NCBI GenBank assembly: GCA_017407305.1
Contig: JAFQWS010000014.1
Span: forward strand, 1 to 27,172
Origin: Clostridia bacterium
GTDB lineage: Bacteria; Bacillota; Clostridia; Christensenellales; CAG-314
Direction: 5' to 3'
Length of the DNA: 27,172 nucleotides
The translations under genes and the position numbers were made by a program. Every line of letters begins with the position of its first letter. Positions within the stretch are counted from its first letter, which is position 1. The notes under the pieces were generated by a model. The model saw only the letters and a program-made list of their open reading frames with translations. It was not told the origin of the DNA and did not search any database. Of this stretch, positions 1-7,428 are shown in pieces.

Positions 1-321
1 GACCTCAACCTTGCAACAATTGCACCTGCAGGCACAATCTATGACAAGACAAATGCAGCAGACGTAACAGTCATCCGTCAATCCGCAAAGAACATTTTGT
101 TCACAGTTTGCGAAAGCTTGGCAATGAACGGTTTGGGCGAAGGCATCACCCTCAAGATTAAACTTGCATCTTGGGAATACATCCTTATCGTAGTTGACTG
201 CTTGGCAGTTGTCGGTATGGCAGCATGGGGCTACTTTGCAATCAGTGGCGCACTCAAACGCCAAAAAGCAGGTCCTGTTGAAGAACCCGAAGCAAAACCC
301 GAAGAAAAATCCGAAGAATAA
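1..321 (+). CDS. C-terminal end of a membrane-anchored protein, probably GH3 glycoside hydrolase (5' truncated by window)
   Basis: Open from base 1 in frame 1 to a TAA at 319-321; the start lies outside the window, so this is the last 106 residues. The segment around residues 33-46 (VIRQSAKNILFTVCESLAM) resembles the end of the catalytic region of many bacterial GH3 beta-glycosidases, where an arginine-containing 'RQ-x-KNILYTV-x-NS-x-AM' pattern is common. It is followed by one hydrophobic helix (about residues 60-83), a short basic stretch (LKRQK) and an acidic Pro/Glu tail, i.e. a C-terminal membrane anchor with a cytoplasmic tail, so the enzyme would face outward. A second GH3 gene lies at 3758-6181. 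The GH3 assignment rests on a short motif only; the anchor is clear. Confidence 0.6.
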   Translation, partial: DLNLATIAPAGTIYDKTNAADVTVIRQSAKNILFTVCESLAMNGLGEGITLKIKLASWEYILIVVDCLAVVGMAAWGYFAISGALKRQKAGPVEEPEAKPEEKSEE

Positions 322-380
322 ATCTTCTTTTAGGTAAATTTATCAAATTCGTTTGAAAAGATTTATCAACTCTTCAAAAC

Positions 381-416
381 AAATGCCTACCACCTTTTGG
401 TGGTAGGCATTTTCAA
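381..416 (+). terminator. Rho-independent terminator after the first gene
   Basis: A perfect 14-bp stem (381-394 with 399-412) closes a TTTT loop and is followed by a short T-rich run. It sits 60 bases after the stop codon at 319-321 and ends that transcript. Confidence 0.85.
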
Positions 417-532
417 TTGCGTTGATTTTTGAAATAAAAACAATTTTGATTTCTTTAAACGTGTTTGACTTGTTTTTAGAAAAAGCTTTTTGCAATTGGT
501 TCTATACTAAACAAAAGTTAGTTTGCTTTTGT

Positions 533-609
533 CAAACAATTGCCCAATGGCAAAATTTTGTCAAAAAGAAAAGTGGTGCAAACAATTGTCCAACTTGCTC
601 AAAATTTTG
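533..609. repeat. Imperfect direct repeat pair (about 30 nt each)
   Basis: CAAACAATTG followed by CCAA and then CAAAATTTTG occurs at 533-560 and again at 579-609, with 18 and 21 bases between the starts of the two conserved blocks. Both copies are in the same orientation. They could be relics of a local duplication or binding sites; nothing else supports a function. Confidence 0.5.
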
Positions 610-736
610 GTTGTGCAACCTTTTTCGTGCTTTTTTTACAGTAAAATGAAAATGGAACGTTGACGTTTTATTTGAAATTTAAACGAAGCAAAGTCGTATA
701 GAAAATTATCACTTGTGCATTTGTTCATATGTGCAC

Positions 737-774
737 AAACCCCCAAGTCAGTTACGCGACTTGGGGGTTTTTAA
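737..774 (+). terminator. Strong hairpin, terminator-like
   Basis: A perfect 13-bp stem (737-749 with 758-770, containing CCCCCAAGTC) has an 8-base loop and is followed by TTTTT on the plus strand. On the minus strand only TTTG follows, so it would be a weaker terminator for the converging LytTR gene that ends at 830. Either no plus gene, or an unrecognised small RNA starting near 700, would use the plus orientation. Confidence 0.65.
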
Positions 775-829
775 CTATGTTCATATGTTCAAGTGTGCAT
801 TTGTGCATGCTTTCATGCATTTGTCAACG

Positions 830-1534
830 TTAGGCAATCCAATCGACAAAGTCGTTGTAGGTGTTCAAAAATGCTTTCTTTTTGCCTCGACTGATGGCAA
901 GTTTTGTGTTGCCCACCAATGCGAAGTCGCCTTCAATTCCTTTTACTTGTCCCAAATTGACCAAGTAACCTTGGTTGCATCTAAAAAAGCCTTTGTCTAC
1001 AAGCAGTTCTTCCACTGCGCCCATTGTGCTTTTTAAAGTATACTCTGCCGTTTTGGTATGCACGATAAGTCGGTGATTCATGCTTTCAATGTAAACGATT
1101 TCGTTCAAAGCCAATTTTTGCACGCCATATTCGGTATGTGCTTTCAAAAATTCTGCTTTGCTTTCAACAAGAGATTTTACCAGTGGACGCAAATCGTGCA
1201 AAATGGTGTCGGAATGCAAAGGATTTATCCAAAAACAACTTGCTTGCACAGAATAGCCCAAAAGGGCATTTTCCAAAGATGGAGATACAAAGCAAAACTT
1301 GACGTTTTCATCGAAAGAACGAATATATTTGGCAGACAAAAAGCAATCGCTGTTTTTTACGTTGCAGTCAAAAATAATTACGTCCCAATTTGATTTGTAA
1401 TCAGATGCAACGTCGTTGGAAGTTGCAAAACAATCAACAGCAATTTGCGTTTGACAATCTTTTGCACATTTTGCCAAAACTTCTTTAAATTTTAGACAGG
1501 TTTTGCTGTCTGTTACAAGAGCAAATCTAATCAT
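830..1534 (-). CDS. LytTR-family response regulator with degenerate receiver
   Basis: A 234-aa transcription factor. Residues 2-120 look like a CheY-type receiver and residues about 138-230 are a LytTR DNA-binding domain (pattern LALNEIVYIES..., then F-x-R-C-N-Q-G-Y-L-V-N). Asp56 in VIIFDC aligns with the phosphoacceptor. The acidic pair is Thr8-Asp9 instead of two acidic residues, and the conserved Lys before the last loop (usually KP) is Asn104 in INPL, so phosphorylation may be weak or absent. I chose the ATG at 1532-1534 because AAGGTG lies 6 bases before it; a GTG 27 bases upstream lacks a binding site. It is transcribed divergently from the esterase/GH3 operon, which it might control, but no sensor kinase is visible in the window. 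Confidence 0.88.
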   Translation of the reverse strand: MIRFALVTDSKTCLKFKEVLAKCAKDCQTQIAVDCFATSNDVASDYKSNWDVIIFDCNVKNSDCFLSAKYIRSFDENVKFCFVSPSLENALLGYSVQASCFWINPLHSDTILHDLRPLVKSLVESKAEFLKAHTEYGVQKLALNEIVYIESMNHRLIVHTKTAEYTLKSTMGAVEELLVDKGFFRCNQGYLVNLGQVKGIEGDFALVGNTKLAISRGKKKAFLNTYNDFVDWIA

Positions 1535-1984
1535 TTTTTTCACCTTATTTAATTTTGCCACATTTTATCTTGGTTTGTCAATAGCCTTTGTTAGGTTTTG
1601 AAATATTCAAAATCAATTGAAAATGAAAGTGGTTCAATCTCAGGATAAAAAAGGCAAATGGGCAAGTCAAATTTGCCTGTGCCCATTACCTTTTGACTTT
1701 TTTCAAGGTTTAAAATTTCAATTGTTAAAAGTTTTCAAGTGACAATTTTTAGAAAAAAATGGAAAAACGCGCTCAATTTTTGAAAAAAAGCATACGTTTT
1801 TTGAGATTTTTTTTCGTTATTTTGCCAAAGATAAAAGGCTTTGTTTTTCTTAAAAAAATGAAAAAAACAAGCACAATTTTCAAAATCAGTATTGACTTTT
1901 ACATTTGATTTGATATAATTTATTTAGAAATATTGGGTGTAGTATGCCCATTGCACAAATTTTCATTTTTAGGAGAGAGATAAT
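1535..1984. other. Divergent intergenic region between regulator and esterase operon
   Basis: About 450 very AT-rich bases with long A and T runs (1740-1870) and no gene. It must hold the regulator's minus-strand promoter; reading the minus strand, a TTGACA lies about 50 bases before the ATG (complement of 1576-1581), but its -10 box is not clear. Two overlapping inverted repeats lie at 1652-1687. The plus-strand promoter at 1892-1919 drives the esterase operon. A leader of roughly 58 bases ends in AGGAGAGA just before the ATG at 1985. Confidence 0.6.
1892..1919 (+). promoter_or_regulatory. Sigma-A-type promoter of the esterase-GH3-GtrA operon
   Basis: TTGACT at 1892-1897, a 16-bp spacer and TATAAT at 1914-1919 with an extended -10 TG at 1911-1912. 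Transcription would start near 1926. Confidence 0.85.
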
Positions 1985-3706
1985 ATGAAAAAATTTAGCA
2001 AACTTATTGCAGTATTGGTTGCAATTGCAATGATTTGTTCAATGTCTACAAACATTGTTTTTGCAGCAGAATACACGCAAGCAACCTTTGTTTGGGGCGT
2101 AGGCGCATACGACTTTGGCCCTGCAGTAGATAAAGTTATCATTGACTTTAAGGCAGACGTTCTCGGCACTTCCTTCGACAAAGAAACTTTTGTCGTAGAT
2201 TCAACGTATCTTTCAGGTGGCACACTTATAGAAGATTCTCGTGAAGTAACGAGAGCTTATTTGTCCGATGCAAACGGCAAAGAAGTAACTGCATCAACAA
2301 GCAGATACGTAACACTTGACTTGAGAGTTGTCTACACAGTTAACGATTCCTGGGGTATGCTTATTGGTAGCCTTTCCAACAACGCGGGTCCTTTCACCTA
2401 CAACATGGAAACGGGTTACAACACATGGACGGATCAATATAGACCCATCAACGCTGTTTCCATTGCAGCAGGCAAATCCATCACAGTTGGTGGAACGTCC
2501 TATGATCAAATGCAAATCAACGGTATTGTAGATCAAGGCAAATTTGTTTACTCCACGCTTGATTGGACAAAATCCACCTACACGTGGACTGATCCCAGTG
2601 ATGCAAATCACACGATCACTCACCAAATTGGTTCTTATGAACCTGCAAAACTTGCACAAGACGATGTTAGAAACCCTCTTATCATCTGGTTGCACGGTGC
2701 AGGTGAAGGTGGCAACGATATCGATATCACCTTGTTAGGCAACAACGTAACGTTGCTTGCATCCGACAAAGTTCAAGGATGCTTTGTCACAGAAGATTGC
2801 GCTGGTGCATACGTCTTGGCAGTTCAATCACCCACAGTGTGGATGGATTTGGGCTCTGGCCAAAGTAGTGGCGAAAGCACAGAATCCATTTACAATGCTT
2901 CCTTGTTTGCAGCAATTGAAAATTACGTTGCAACACACACAGATATTGACCCCGAAAAGATTATCCTCGGCGGATGCTCCAATGGTGGCTTTATGACCAT
3001 GAATATGCTCATCAGACACCCCGATTACTTTGCAGCAGCATATCCCATCTGCGAAGCATTGCAAAATAGCGTCATTACTGATGCAAATATCGAAGCAATT
3101 AAAGACATCCCCATGTGGTTTGTCGCAGCACAAAACGACACAACGGTTGATCCCGCAAACTATACGGTTGCAACTTACAGACGTTTGATTGAAGCAGGTG
3201 CAGAAAACGTATACTTCTCTTTCCCTGCAAACGTCAGAGCAACGGACCCTAGAATTAGCGAAGACCAAATTGAATATATGGGTCACTGGTCTTGGATTTA
3301 CGTCTTGCGCAACGATTTGTTGCCCGTCGTATCTTGGGACGGCGCAGTACAAAACAACAATGCTGGCTACGTACAAATTGACGGAGAAAACGTAACAATT
3401 TGGGAATGGTTGGCAAGCTGGGTAGCAGAAGAAGAACCTATCGGCGGTGGCGAAGGTGGCTCCGGCGAAGGTGGCTCCGGTGAAGGCGGCTCCGGTGAAG
3501 GTGGTTCCGGCGAAGGCGGTTCTGGCGAAGGTGGCTCCGGCGAAGGTGGTTCCGGTGAAGGCGGTTCCGGTGAAGGTGGCTCCGGCGAAGGCGGTTCCGG
3601 TGAAGGTGGCAACGATAAAAAAGGTTGCTTCGGCGTAATCGGTTCTAGCGCAGTAGGCGTTGTCGCAATCTTGGTTGCAGCAGCATTCGTGCTTAGAAAG
3701 AAATAA
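1985..3706 (+). CDS. Secreted, membrane-anchored esterase with Ig-like N-terminal domain
   Basis: 573 aa. A signal peptide (about residues 1-28, ending AFA-x style at VFAAE) leads an all-beta N-terminal region (about 29-190) of the kind found before EstA-like and feruloyl or acetyl-xylan type esterases. An alpha/beta-hydrolase domain follows (about 195-450): the oxyanion strand is IIWLHGAG, the nucleophile is Ser332 in GCSNGG, with Asp385 (AQNDTT) and His434 (MGHWSW) as likely triad partners. A (GEGGS) linker (about 489-543) then separates the catalytic part from a C-terminal helix preceded by KKGC and ended by RKK, which would hold the enzyme on the outer face of the membrane. An AGGAGAG site sits just before the ATG. 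First gene of an operon with a GH3 enzyme and a GtrA-like protein. It probably deacylates plant polysaccharides or oligosaccharides; the substrate is inference. Confidence 0.88.
   Translation: MKKFSKLIAVLVAIAMICSMSTNIVFAAEYTQATFVWGVGAYDFGPAVDKVIIDFKADVLGTSFDKETFVVDSTYLSGGTLIEDSREVTRAYLSDANGKEVTASTSRYVTLDLRVVYTVNDSWGMLIGSLSNNAGPFTYNMETGYNTWTDQYRPINAVSIAAGKSITVGGTSYDQMQINGIVDQGKFVYSTLDWTKSTYTWTDPSDANHTITHQIGSYEPAKLAQDDVRNPLIIWLHGAGEGGNDIDITLLGNNVTLLASDKVQGCFVTEDCAGAYVLAVQSPTVWMDLGSGQSSGESTESIYNASLFAAIENYVATHTDIDPEKIILGGCSNGGFMTMNMLIRHPDYFAAAYPICEALQNSVITDANIEAIKDIPMWFVAAQNDTTVDPANYTVATYRRLIEAGAENVYFSFPANVRATDPRISEDQIEYMGHWSWIYVLRNDLLPVVSWDGAVQNNNAGYVQIDGENVTIWEWLASWVAEEEPIGGGEGGSGEGGSGEGGSGEGGSGEGGSGEGGSGEGGSGEGGSGEGGSGEGGSGEGGNDKKGCFGVIGSSAVGVVAILVAAAFVLRKK
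3449..3613 (+). repeat. In-frame 15-bp tandem repeat coding for GEGGS
   Basis: Ten full 15-bp units, GGYGAAGGYGGYTCY, plus an eleventh ending in AAC (Asn) instead of the Ser codon. Each unit encodes Gly-Glu-Gly-Gly-Ser. Units differ only at third codon positions (C/T), so protein sequence is kept while the DNA copies vary. It forms the flexible, acidic spacer of the esterase and is a likely site of copy-number change. Confidence 0.95.
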
Positions 3707-3757
3707 AAAAGAAATAAAATTTTTAGGGCAGAAGTTTTGCCTATAAAGGGAGTAACT

Positions 3758-6181
3758 ATGAAATACAAACACATTATTGAAAAAATGACGCTGACAGAAA
3801 AAGCGCGCTTGTTGTCCGGAAAGGACTTCTGGCAAACTGTCGACTATCCTCAACACGGAATTCCTTCCATGTTCTTGTCCGATGGTCCTACAGGTATCAG
3901 AAAACAAGCCGCAGCCGCAGACCACCTTGGTTTGAACGCATCCATCCCTGCAACTTGTTTCCCTACAAGTGCAACTGTTGCAAACAGCTGGAACGAAAAA
4001 TTGGGCGAACAAATCGGTAGAGCATTGGGCGAAGAAGCAGTCGCATTGAAAGTTAACGTATTGCTCGGCCCCGGCTTGAACATGAAGCGTAACCCTCGTT
4101 GTGGCAGAAACTTCGAATACTTCTCCGAAGATCCCTATTTGGCAGGTAAGATGGCAGCCGCTTGGGTACGTGGTTTGCAATCCAACGGCATCTCCTCTTG
4201 TTGCAAACACTTTGCTTGCAACAACCAAGAAGAACGCCGTATGGCATCCGACTCCGTAATGGATGAAAGAACTCTTCGTGAAATCTACCTTACAGCATTT
4301 GAAATCGCTGTCAAAGAAGGTGGCACAAAGACAATCATGTCCTCCTACAACCTTATCAACGGTGAATATGCAAACGAAAATATGCACTGCTTGAAAGAAA
4401 TCCTTCGTGACGAATGGGGATTTAATGGTGTTGTAGTTACCGACTGGGGCGGAGACAACGACCGTGTTGCAGCATTGCTTGCTGGTAACGAATTGGAAAT
4501 GCCCACAACAGGTGGCGAATCTTCCATTGACATCGAACGCGCTGTCAATCGCAAGATTATTTCCGAAGACGTTGTTGACGAAGCAGTTGACAGATTGCTC
4601 GACCTCATCTACACAACGGAAGAAGTTTACAAAGACAGACCTGCAGATCAACCCAATGTTGTTTCTCCCGAAGCAGCCGAAAGACACCACGCAATTGCAC
4701 GTCAAGCAGCAGAAGAATCCATGGTATTGCTTAAAAACAACGGCATTTTGCCTTTGAAGAAAGGTGCAAAAGTTGCTCTCATTGGTGACTTTGTCAAAAA
4801 ACCTCGTTATCAAGGCGCAGGCTCATCCATCGTCAACCCCATCAAATTGGACGACACTTTGGAAATTTTGGGCGAATACTCCGACAAATTTGAAGTTGTT
4901 GGCACATGCGCAGGTTTTGACAGATATGGCAAGAAGAACGCAAAATTGACACAAGAAGCAGTTGATCTTGCAAAGAAAGCAGAAATCGTTTTGGCATACA
5001 TTGGTTTGGACGAAGTTACCGAAACCGAAGGTATGGACAGAGTCAACATCAAGATTCCTCAAAACCAAATCGATATGCTCAACGAATTGATCAAAGTCAA
5101 CGACAACGTAGTTGTTGTCTTGGCATGTGGTAGTGCAGTTGAATTGCCTTTCGTAGATGCAGTTCCCGCATTGTTGCATACATACTTGCCCGGTCAAGCA
5201 GGCGCAAGAGCAATTTTGGACATCTTGGTTGGTACAGTCAACCCTTCCGGCAAATTGTCCGAATCCTACCCTATCAAATACGAAGATTGCAGTTGTGCAG
5301 ACAACTATCCCGGACACGGCGCAACAGCAGAATATCGCGAAGGCTTGTACATTGGTTACCGCTACTATGACACAGCAGGTGTCCCCGTAGCATTCCCCTT
5401 CGGTTTTGGTCTTTCCTACACAACGTTCGAATACAGCAACCTTGTTGTCGAAGATGACAAAGTCACGTTCGTTGTCAAAAACACAGGCGCAGTAGACGGT
5501 GCAGAAGTTTCCCAACTTTACATTGGTAAGAAAGATGGCGAAATCTTCCGTCCCAAGAAAGAACTCAAAGGTTTTGCAAAAACAAGTTTGAAAGCAGGCG
5601 AACAACAAGTCGTTGAAATCAAATTTGATGACAAATCTTTCCGTTACTTCAACGTTGCAACCAACAAATGGGAAGAAGAAGCAGGCGAATATCAAATTTA
5701 CATTGGCGCATCCAGTGCAGACATCAAACTTGAAGGTAAGATTGAAAGAAAAGGCACAGGCGCACCCAATCCTTACAACAAGGAAGAATTGGCTCACTAC
5801 TATTCTGGTGACGTAGTTGCAGTTCCCGATGCAGAATTTGAAAAATTGCTTGGCAGACCCATCCCCAACCCCGAACTTAACAAGGGCGAATTGGGTTACA
5901 ACGATACACTTGGTCAACTTAAATACGCAAAAGGTGGCCTTGGTAGATTTGCATTCCACGCACTCAACTTGGTTTACAAAATCATTTTCAAAGTCAACAG
6001 AGGCCTTGCAAACGTATTGCAAATGGGCGTCATGAACCTTCCTTTCAGAGGCTTGGAACGTATGGCAGGTGGCATCATCACAATGCCCATGGTTGACGGC
6101 ATCTTGAAGATTGTCAACGGCAAACCTTTTGGTATCATTCACACGCTTGTAAACTTTGGCAACAAAGGTAAGAGACAATAA
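3758..6181 (+). CDS. Glycoside hydrolase family 3 beta-glycosidase
   Basis: 807 aa without signal peptide, so probably cytoplasmic. The N-terminal TIM barrel shows the sugar-binding DGPTGIR segment, Lys150-His151 (CCKHF) and the nucleophile Asp229 in VVTDWGG. The alpha/beta sandwich follows with an E-x-E-G-M-D motif at 422-427 where the acid/base is expected. A fibronectin-III-like domain covers about 557-665. A further 140 residues (666-807) hold hydrophobic patches and are an extension seen in some clostridial GH3 enzymes. Start: ATG at 3758 with AAAGGGAG seven bases before it; an in-frame TTG 21 bases earlier lacks a binding site. It lies 51 bases after the esterase with no terminator between, so they are probably co-transcribed; together they would remove acyl groups and then hydrolyse the oligosaccharide. 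Exact sugar specificity is unknown. Confidence 0.93.
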   Translation: MKYKHIIEKMTLTEKARLLSGKDFWQTVDYPQHGIPSMFLSDGPTGIRKQAAAADHLGLNASIPATCFPTSATVANSWNEKLGEQIGRALGEEAVALKVNVLLGPGLNMKRNPRCGRNFEYFSEDPYLAGKMAAAWVRGLQSNGISSCCKHFACNNQEERRMASDSVMDERTLREIYLTAFEIAVKEGGTKTIMSSYNLINGEYANENMHCLKEILRDEWGFNGVVVTDWGGDNDRVAALLAGNELEMPTTGGESSIDIERAVNRKIISEDVVDEAVDRLLDLIYTTEEVYKDRPADQPNVVSPEAAERHHAIARQAAEESMVLLKNNGILPLKKGAKVALIGDFVKKPRYQGAGSSIVNPIKLDDTLEILGEYSDKFEVVGTCAGFDRYGKKNAKLTQEAVDLAKKAEIVLAYIGLDEVTETEGMDRVNIKIPQNQIDMLNELIKVNDNVVVVLACGSAVELPFVDAVPALLHTYLPGQAGARAILDILVGTVNPSGKLSESYPIKYEDCSCADNYPGHGATAEYREGLYIGYRYYDTAGVPVAFPFGFGLSYTTFEYSNLVVEDDKVTFVVKNTGAVDGAEVSQLYIGKKDGEIFRPKKELKGFAKTSLKAGEQQVVEIKFDDKSFRYFNVATNKWEEEAGEYQIYIGASSADIKLEGKIERKGTGAPNPYNKEELAHYYSGDVVAVPDAEFEKLLGRPIPNPELNKGELGYNDTLGQLKYAKGGLGRFAFHALNLVYKIIFKVNRGLANVLQMGVMNLPFRGLERMAGGIITMPMVDGILKIVNGKPFGIIHTLVNFGNKGKRQ

Positions 6182-6214
6182 TTTTTTAAAAATAAAAAGA
6201 GAGGATAAAAAATT

Positions 6215-7297
6215 ATGGCAGAAAAAGTAAAAGAAGTAGGAGCAATCGAAACTCCCGAAATTGCTGTCAAACCCCTTTCGGAAAATAGCTTTATTGCTTT
6301 CTTCCAAAAGATTTGGCGTTGGTGGCTTGGTGTATGGTATGCTTTTGAAGGCAAACATCCTAAAGTTGCAAAACTTATTTACCAATTCTTCATGTTCTAC
6401 ATGATCAGCAACTTGGTAACAATTTACCAATACTTGGTATTCTTGTTCTTGCCCAACCTTTTGGGTATTGGCTTGGCAGGTACCGAATGGTTCTGGCCGG
6501 ATCCCATTTATCTTGGTTTCCAAGTTAAAAACACAGAAGGCCAAATGGTTGATGCAATGTGGTGGATTTTGGGTTATCCCGTATTGAAAAACGAAGCAGG
6601 CGAGGTTATCATCGGTGGTGGCTTGGGCTATATGATTGCATTTGCAATTGGTACAGGCACAGCACAAGTTATCAACTTCCCTATGCAAAGAAACATTACA
6701 TACCGTTCACACGGCAACATCCCTTACCAAATTATGTGGTACGCAATTGGTTGGGTATTGGTAAACCTCTTCTGCAACGCAGTAAACAACTTCCTTGGCC
6801 TTTGGGCAAGAATCCTTCCCCCTGCACTCCGTGTTCTTATTGAAACGGTTGTCATGGGTACGTTGTCCATCGTAATCTTCTTCTTCATCTTCATGATCAT
6901 CTTCCCCGACTTGCAAAAACAAAAGGCAAGCGAAGAAGCAAAACTTGCAAAGATGAAAGAATCTGGCGCACCCGCAGACAAAATTGCAAAATTTGAAGAA
7001 AAATTTGCTCGCACAGTCAAAATGGCAGAAGTCAACGCAGCAGAAAAAGCTTTGTACACAGCAGAAAGCACGTACAATGCAAAAGCAATGGCTTGGGATG
7101 CAGTTTGCAAACAACTTACAAAAGCAAAAGACAAGGGCGCAAGCGAAGAAGAAATCAAAGCAATCGAAGCAAGAATTGCAGAAAAACATGCTGTAGCAGT
7201 TGAAGCATACAACGCAAGAGCACAAGTCAAAGCAGACTTTGACGCAGTCTTGGCAAAATACGGCATTTCTTCCGCAAAAGAAGCATTTGCAAAATAA
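6215..7297 (+). CDS. GtrA-like four-helix membrane protein with coiled-coil tail
   Basis: 360 aa. After a 50-residue cytoplasmic N-terminus there are four hydrophobic segments (about 52-80, 131-152, 172-196 and 205-230). The stretch INFPMQRNITYRS between helices 2 and 3 resembles the signature of GtrA-type proteins, small membrane proteins linked to polyprenyl-phosphate-sugar translocation and cell-wall glycosylation. Residues 231-360 are Ala/Lys/Glu-rich and strongly helical, probably a cytoplasmic coiled coil, which GtrA proteins (usually about 130 aa) lack. GAGAGG precedes the ATG. It follows the GH3 gene by 33 bases and ends the operon just before a terminator. Two family-2 glycosyltransferases follow, a common setting for GtrA. 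The family call is by motif only, and the function (glycolipid flipping or scaffold) is inference. Confidence 0.65.
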   Translation: MAEKVKEVGAIETPEIAVKPLSENSFIAFFQKIWRWWLGVWYAFEGKHPKVAKLIYQFFMFYMISNLVTIYQYLVFLFLPNLLGIGLAGTEWFWPDPIYLGFQVKNTEGQMVDAMWWILGYPVLKNEAGEVIIGGGLGYMIAFAIGTGTAQVINFPMQRNITYRSHGNIPYQIMWYAIGWVLVNLFCNAVNNFLGLWARILPPALRVLIETVVMGTLSIVIFFFIFMIIFPDLQKQKASEEAKLAKMKESGAPADKIAKFEEKFARTVKMAEVNAAEKALYTAESTYNAKAMAWDAVCKQLTKAKDKGASEEEIKAIEARIAEKHAVAVEAYNARAQVKADFDAVLAKYGISSAKEAFAK

Positions 7298-7310
7298 TTG
7301 AACAAACAAC

Positions 7311-7346
7311 AAAAAGTCTCCAATTCGTTGGGGACTTTTTTGTTGT
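7311..7346 (+). terminator. Terminator of the esterase-GH3-GtrA operon
   Basis: A 13-bp stem (7311-7323 with 7328-7340, one G-T pair) with a TTCG tetraloop and a T-run. It lies 14 bases after the stop codon. Confidence 0.92.
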
Positions 7347-7375
7347 CTTTAAGCAAACAAAAACAAGGTTTATTA

Positions 7376-7404
7376 TTGACTTTGCTTTTTTCGTTTTGTA
7401 TAAT
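7376..7404 (+). promoter_or_regulatory. Promoter of first glycosyltransferase
   Basis: TTGACT (7376-7381), 17-bp spacer, TATAAT (7399-7404). This also excludes an upstream in-frame TTG at 7396 as the start codon, because it lies inside the promoter. Confidence 0.88.
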
Positions 7405-7428
7405 CACTTTGTAAAAAGGAGAAAGATT

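Larger units (their letters stand above)
413..829. other. Intergenic region, no convincing gene; repeats and hairpins
   Basis: About 400 bases between the first terminator and the 3' end of the LytTR gene. One short frame (422-649) is open, but it has no ribosome binding site, is rich in Phe/Cys/Trp and matches no family I know, so I do not call it. The stretch holds an imperfect direct repeat (533-609), inverted copies of GCAATTG (492-498 and 537-543), a strong hairpin (737-770) and short direct repeats flanking it: GTGCATTTGT at 715-724 and 795-804, and GTTCATATGT at 723-732 and 779-788. A small palindrome, TGCATG/CATGCA, spans 804-819. Confidence 0.6.

Noticed and set aside
533..609. CRISPR-like repeats
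   Set aside because: Only two imperfect copies, with unequal internal spacing, no third repeat and no cas genes.
422..649. Short plus-strand frame in the first intergenic region with a CPTC-like cysteine pair
   Set aside because: No ribosome binding site, no promoter, and it covers the imperfect direct repeat. It looks like chance reading of AT-rich repeats.
737..770. A tRNA or small structured RNA at the CCCCCAAGTC hairpin
   Set aside because: Only one stem-loop; no cloverleaf arms, T-loop or CCA end. It fits a terminator better.
3447..3638. Repetitive alternate frames (AKVAP and PEPPS repeats) through the linker
   Set aside because: A 15-bp repeat is a multiple of 3, so every frame stays open; only the esterase frame has flanking domains, a start and signals.
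2828..4813. Very long open frame on the minus strand opposite the esterase and GH3 genes
   Set aside because: Antisense of strongly coding genes; the translation is rich in Cys and Phe and matches no family. It is open because the sense genes avoid codons whose complement is a stop (TTA, CTA, TCA).
4823..6688. Another long minus-strand frame opposite GH3 and the GtrA-like gene
   Set aside because: Same codon-bias effect; no ribosome binding site, and it would cross two good plus-strand genes.
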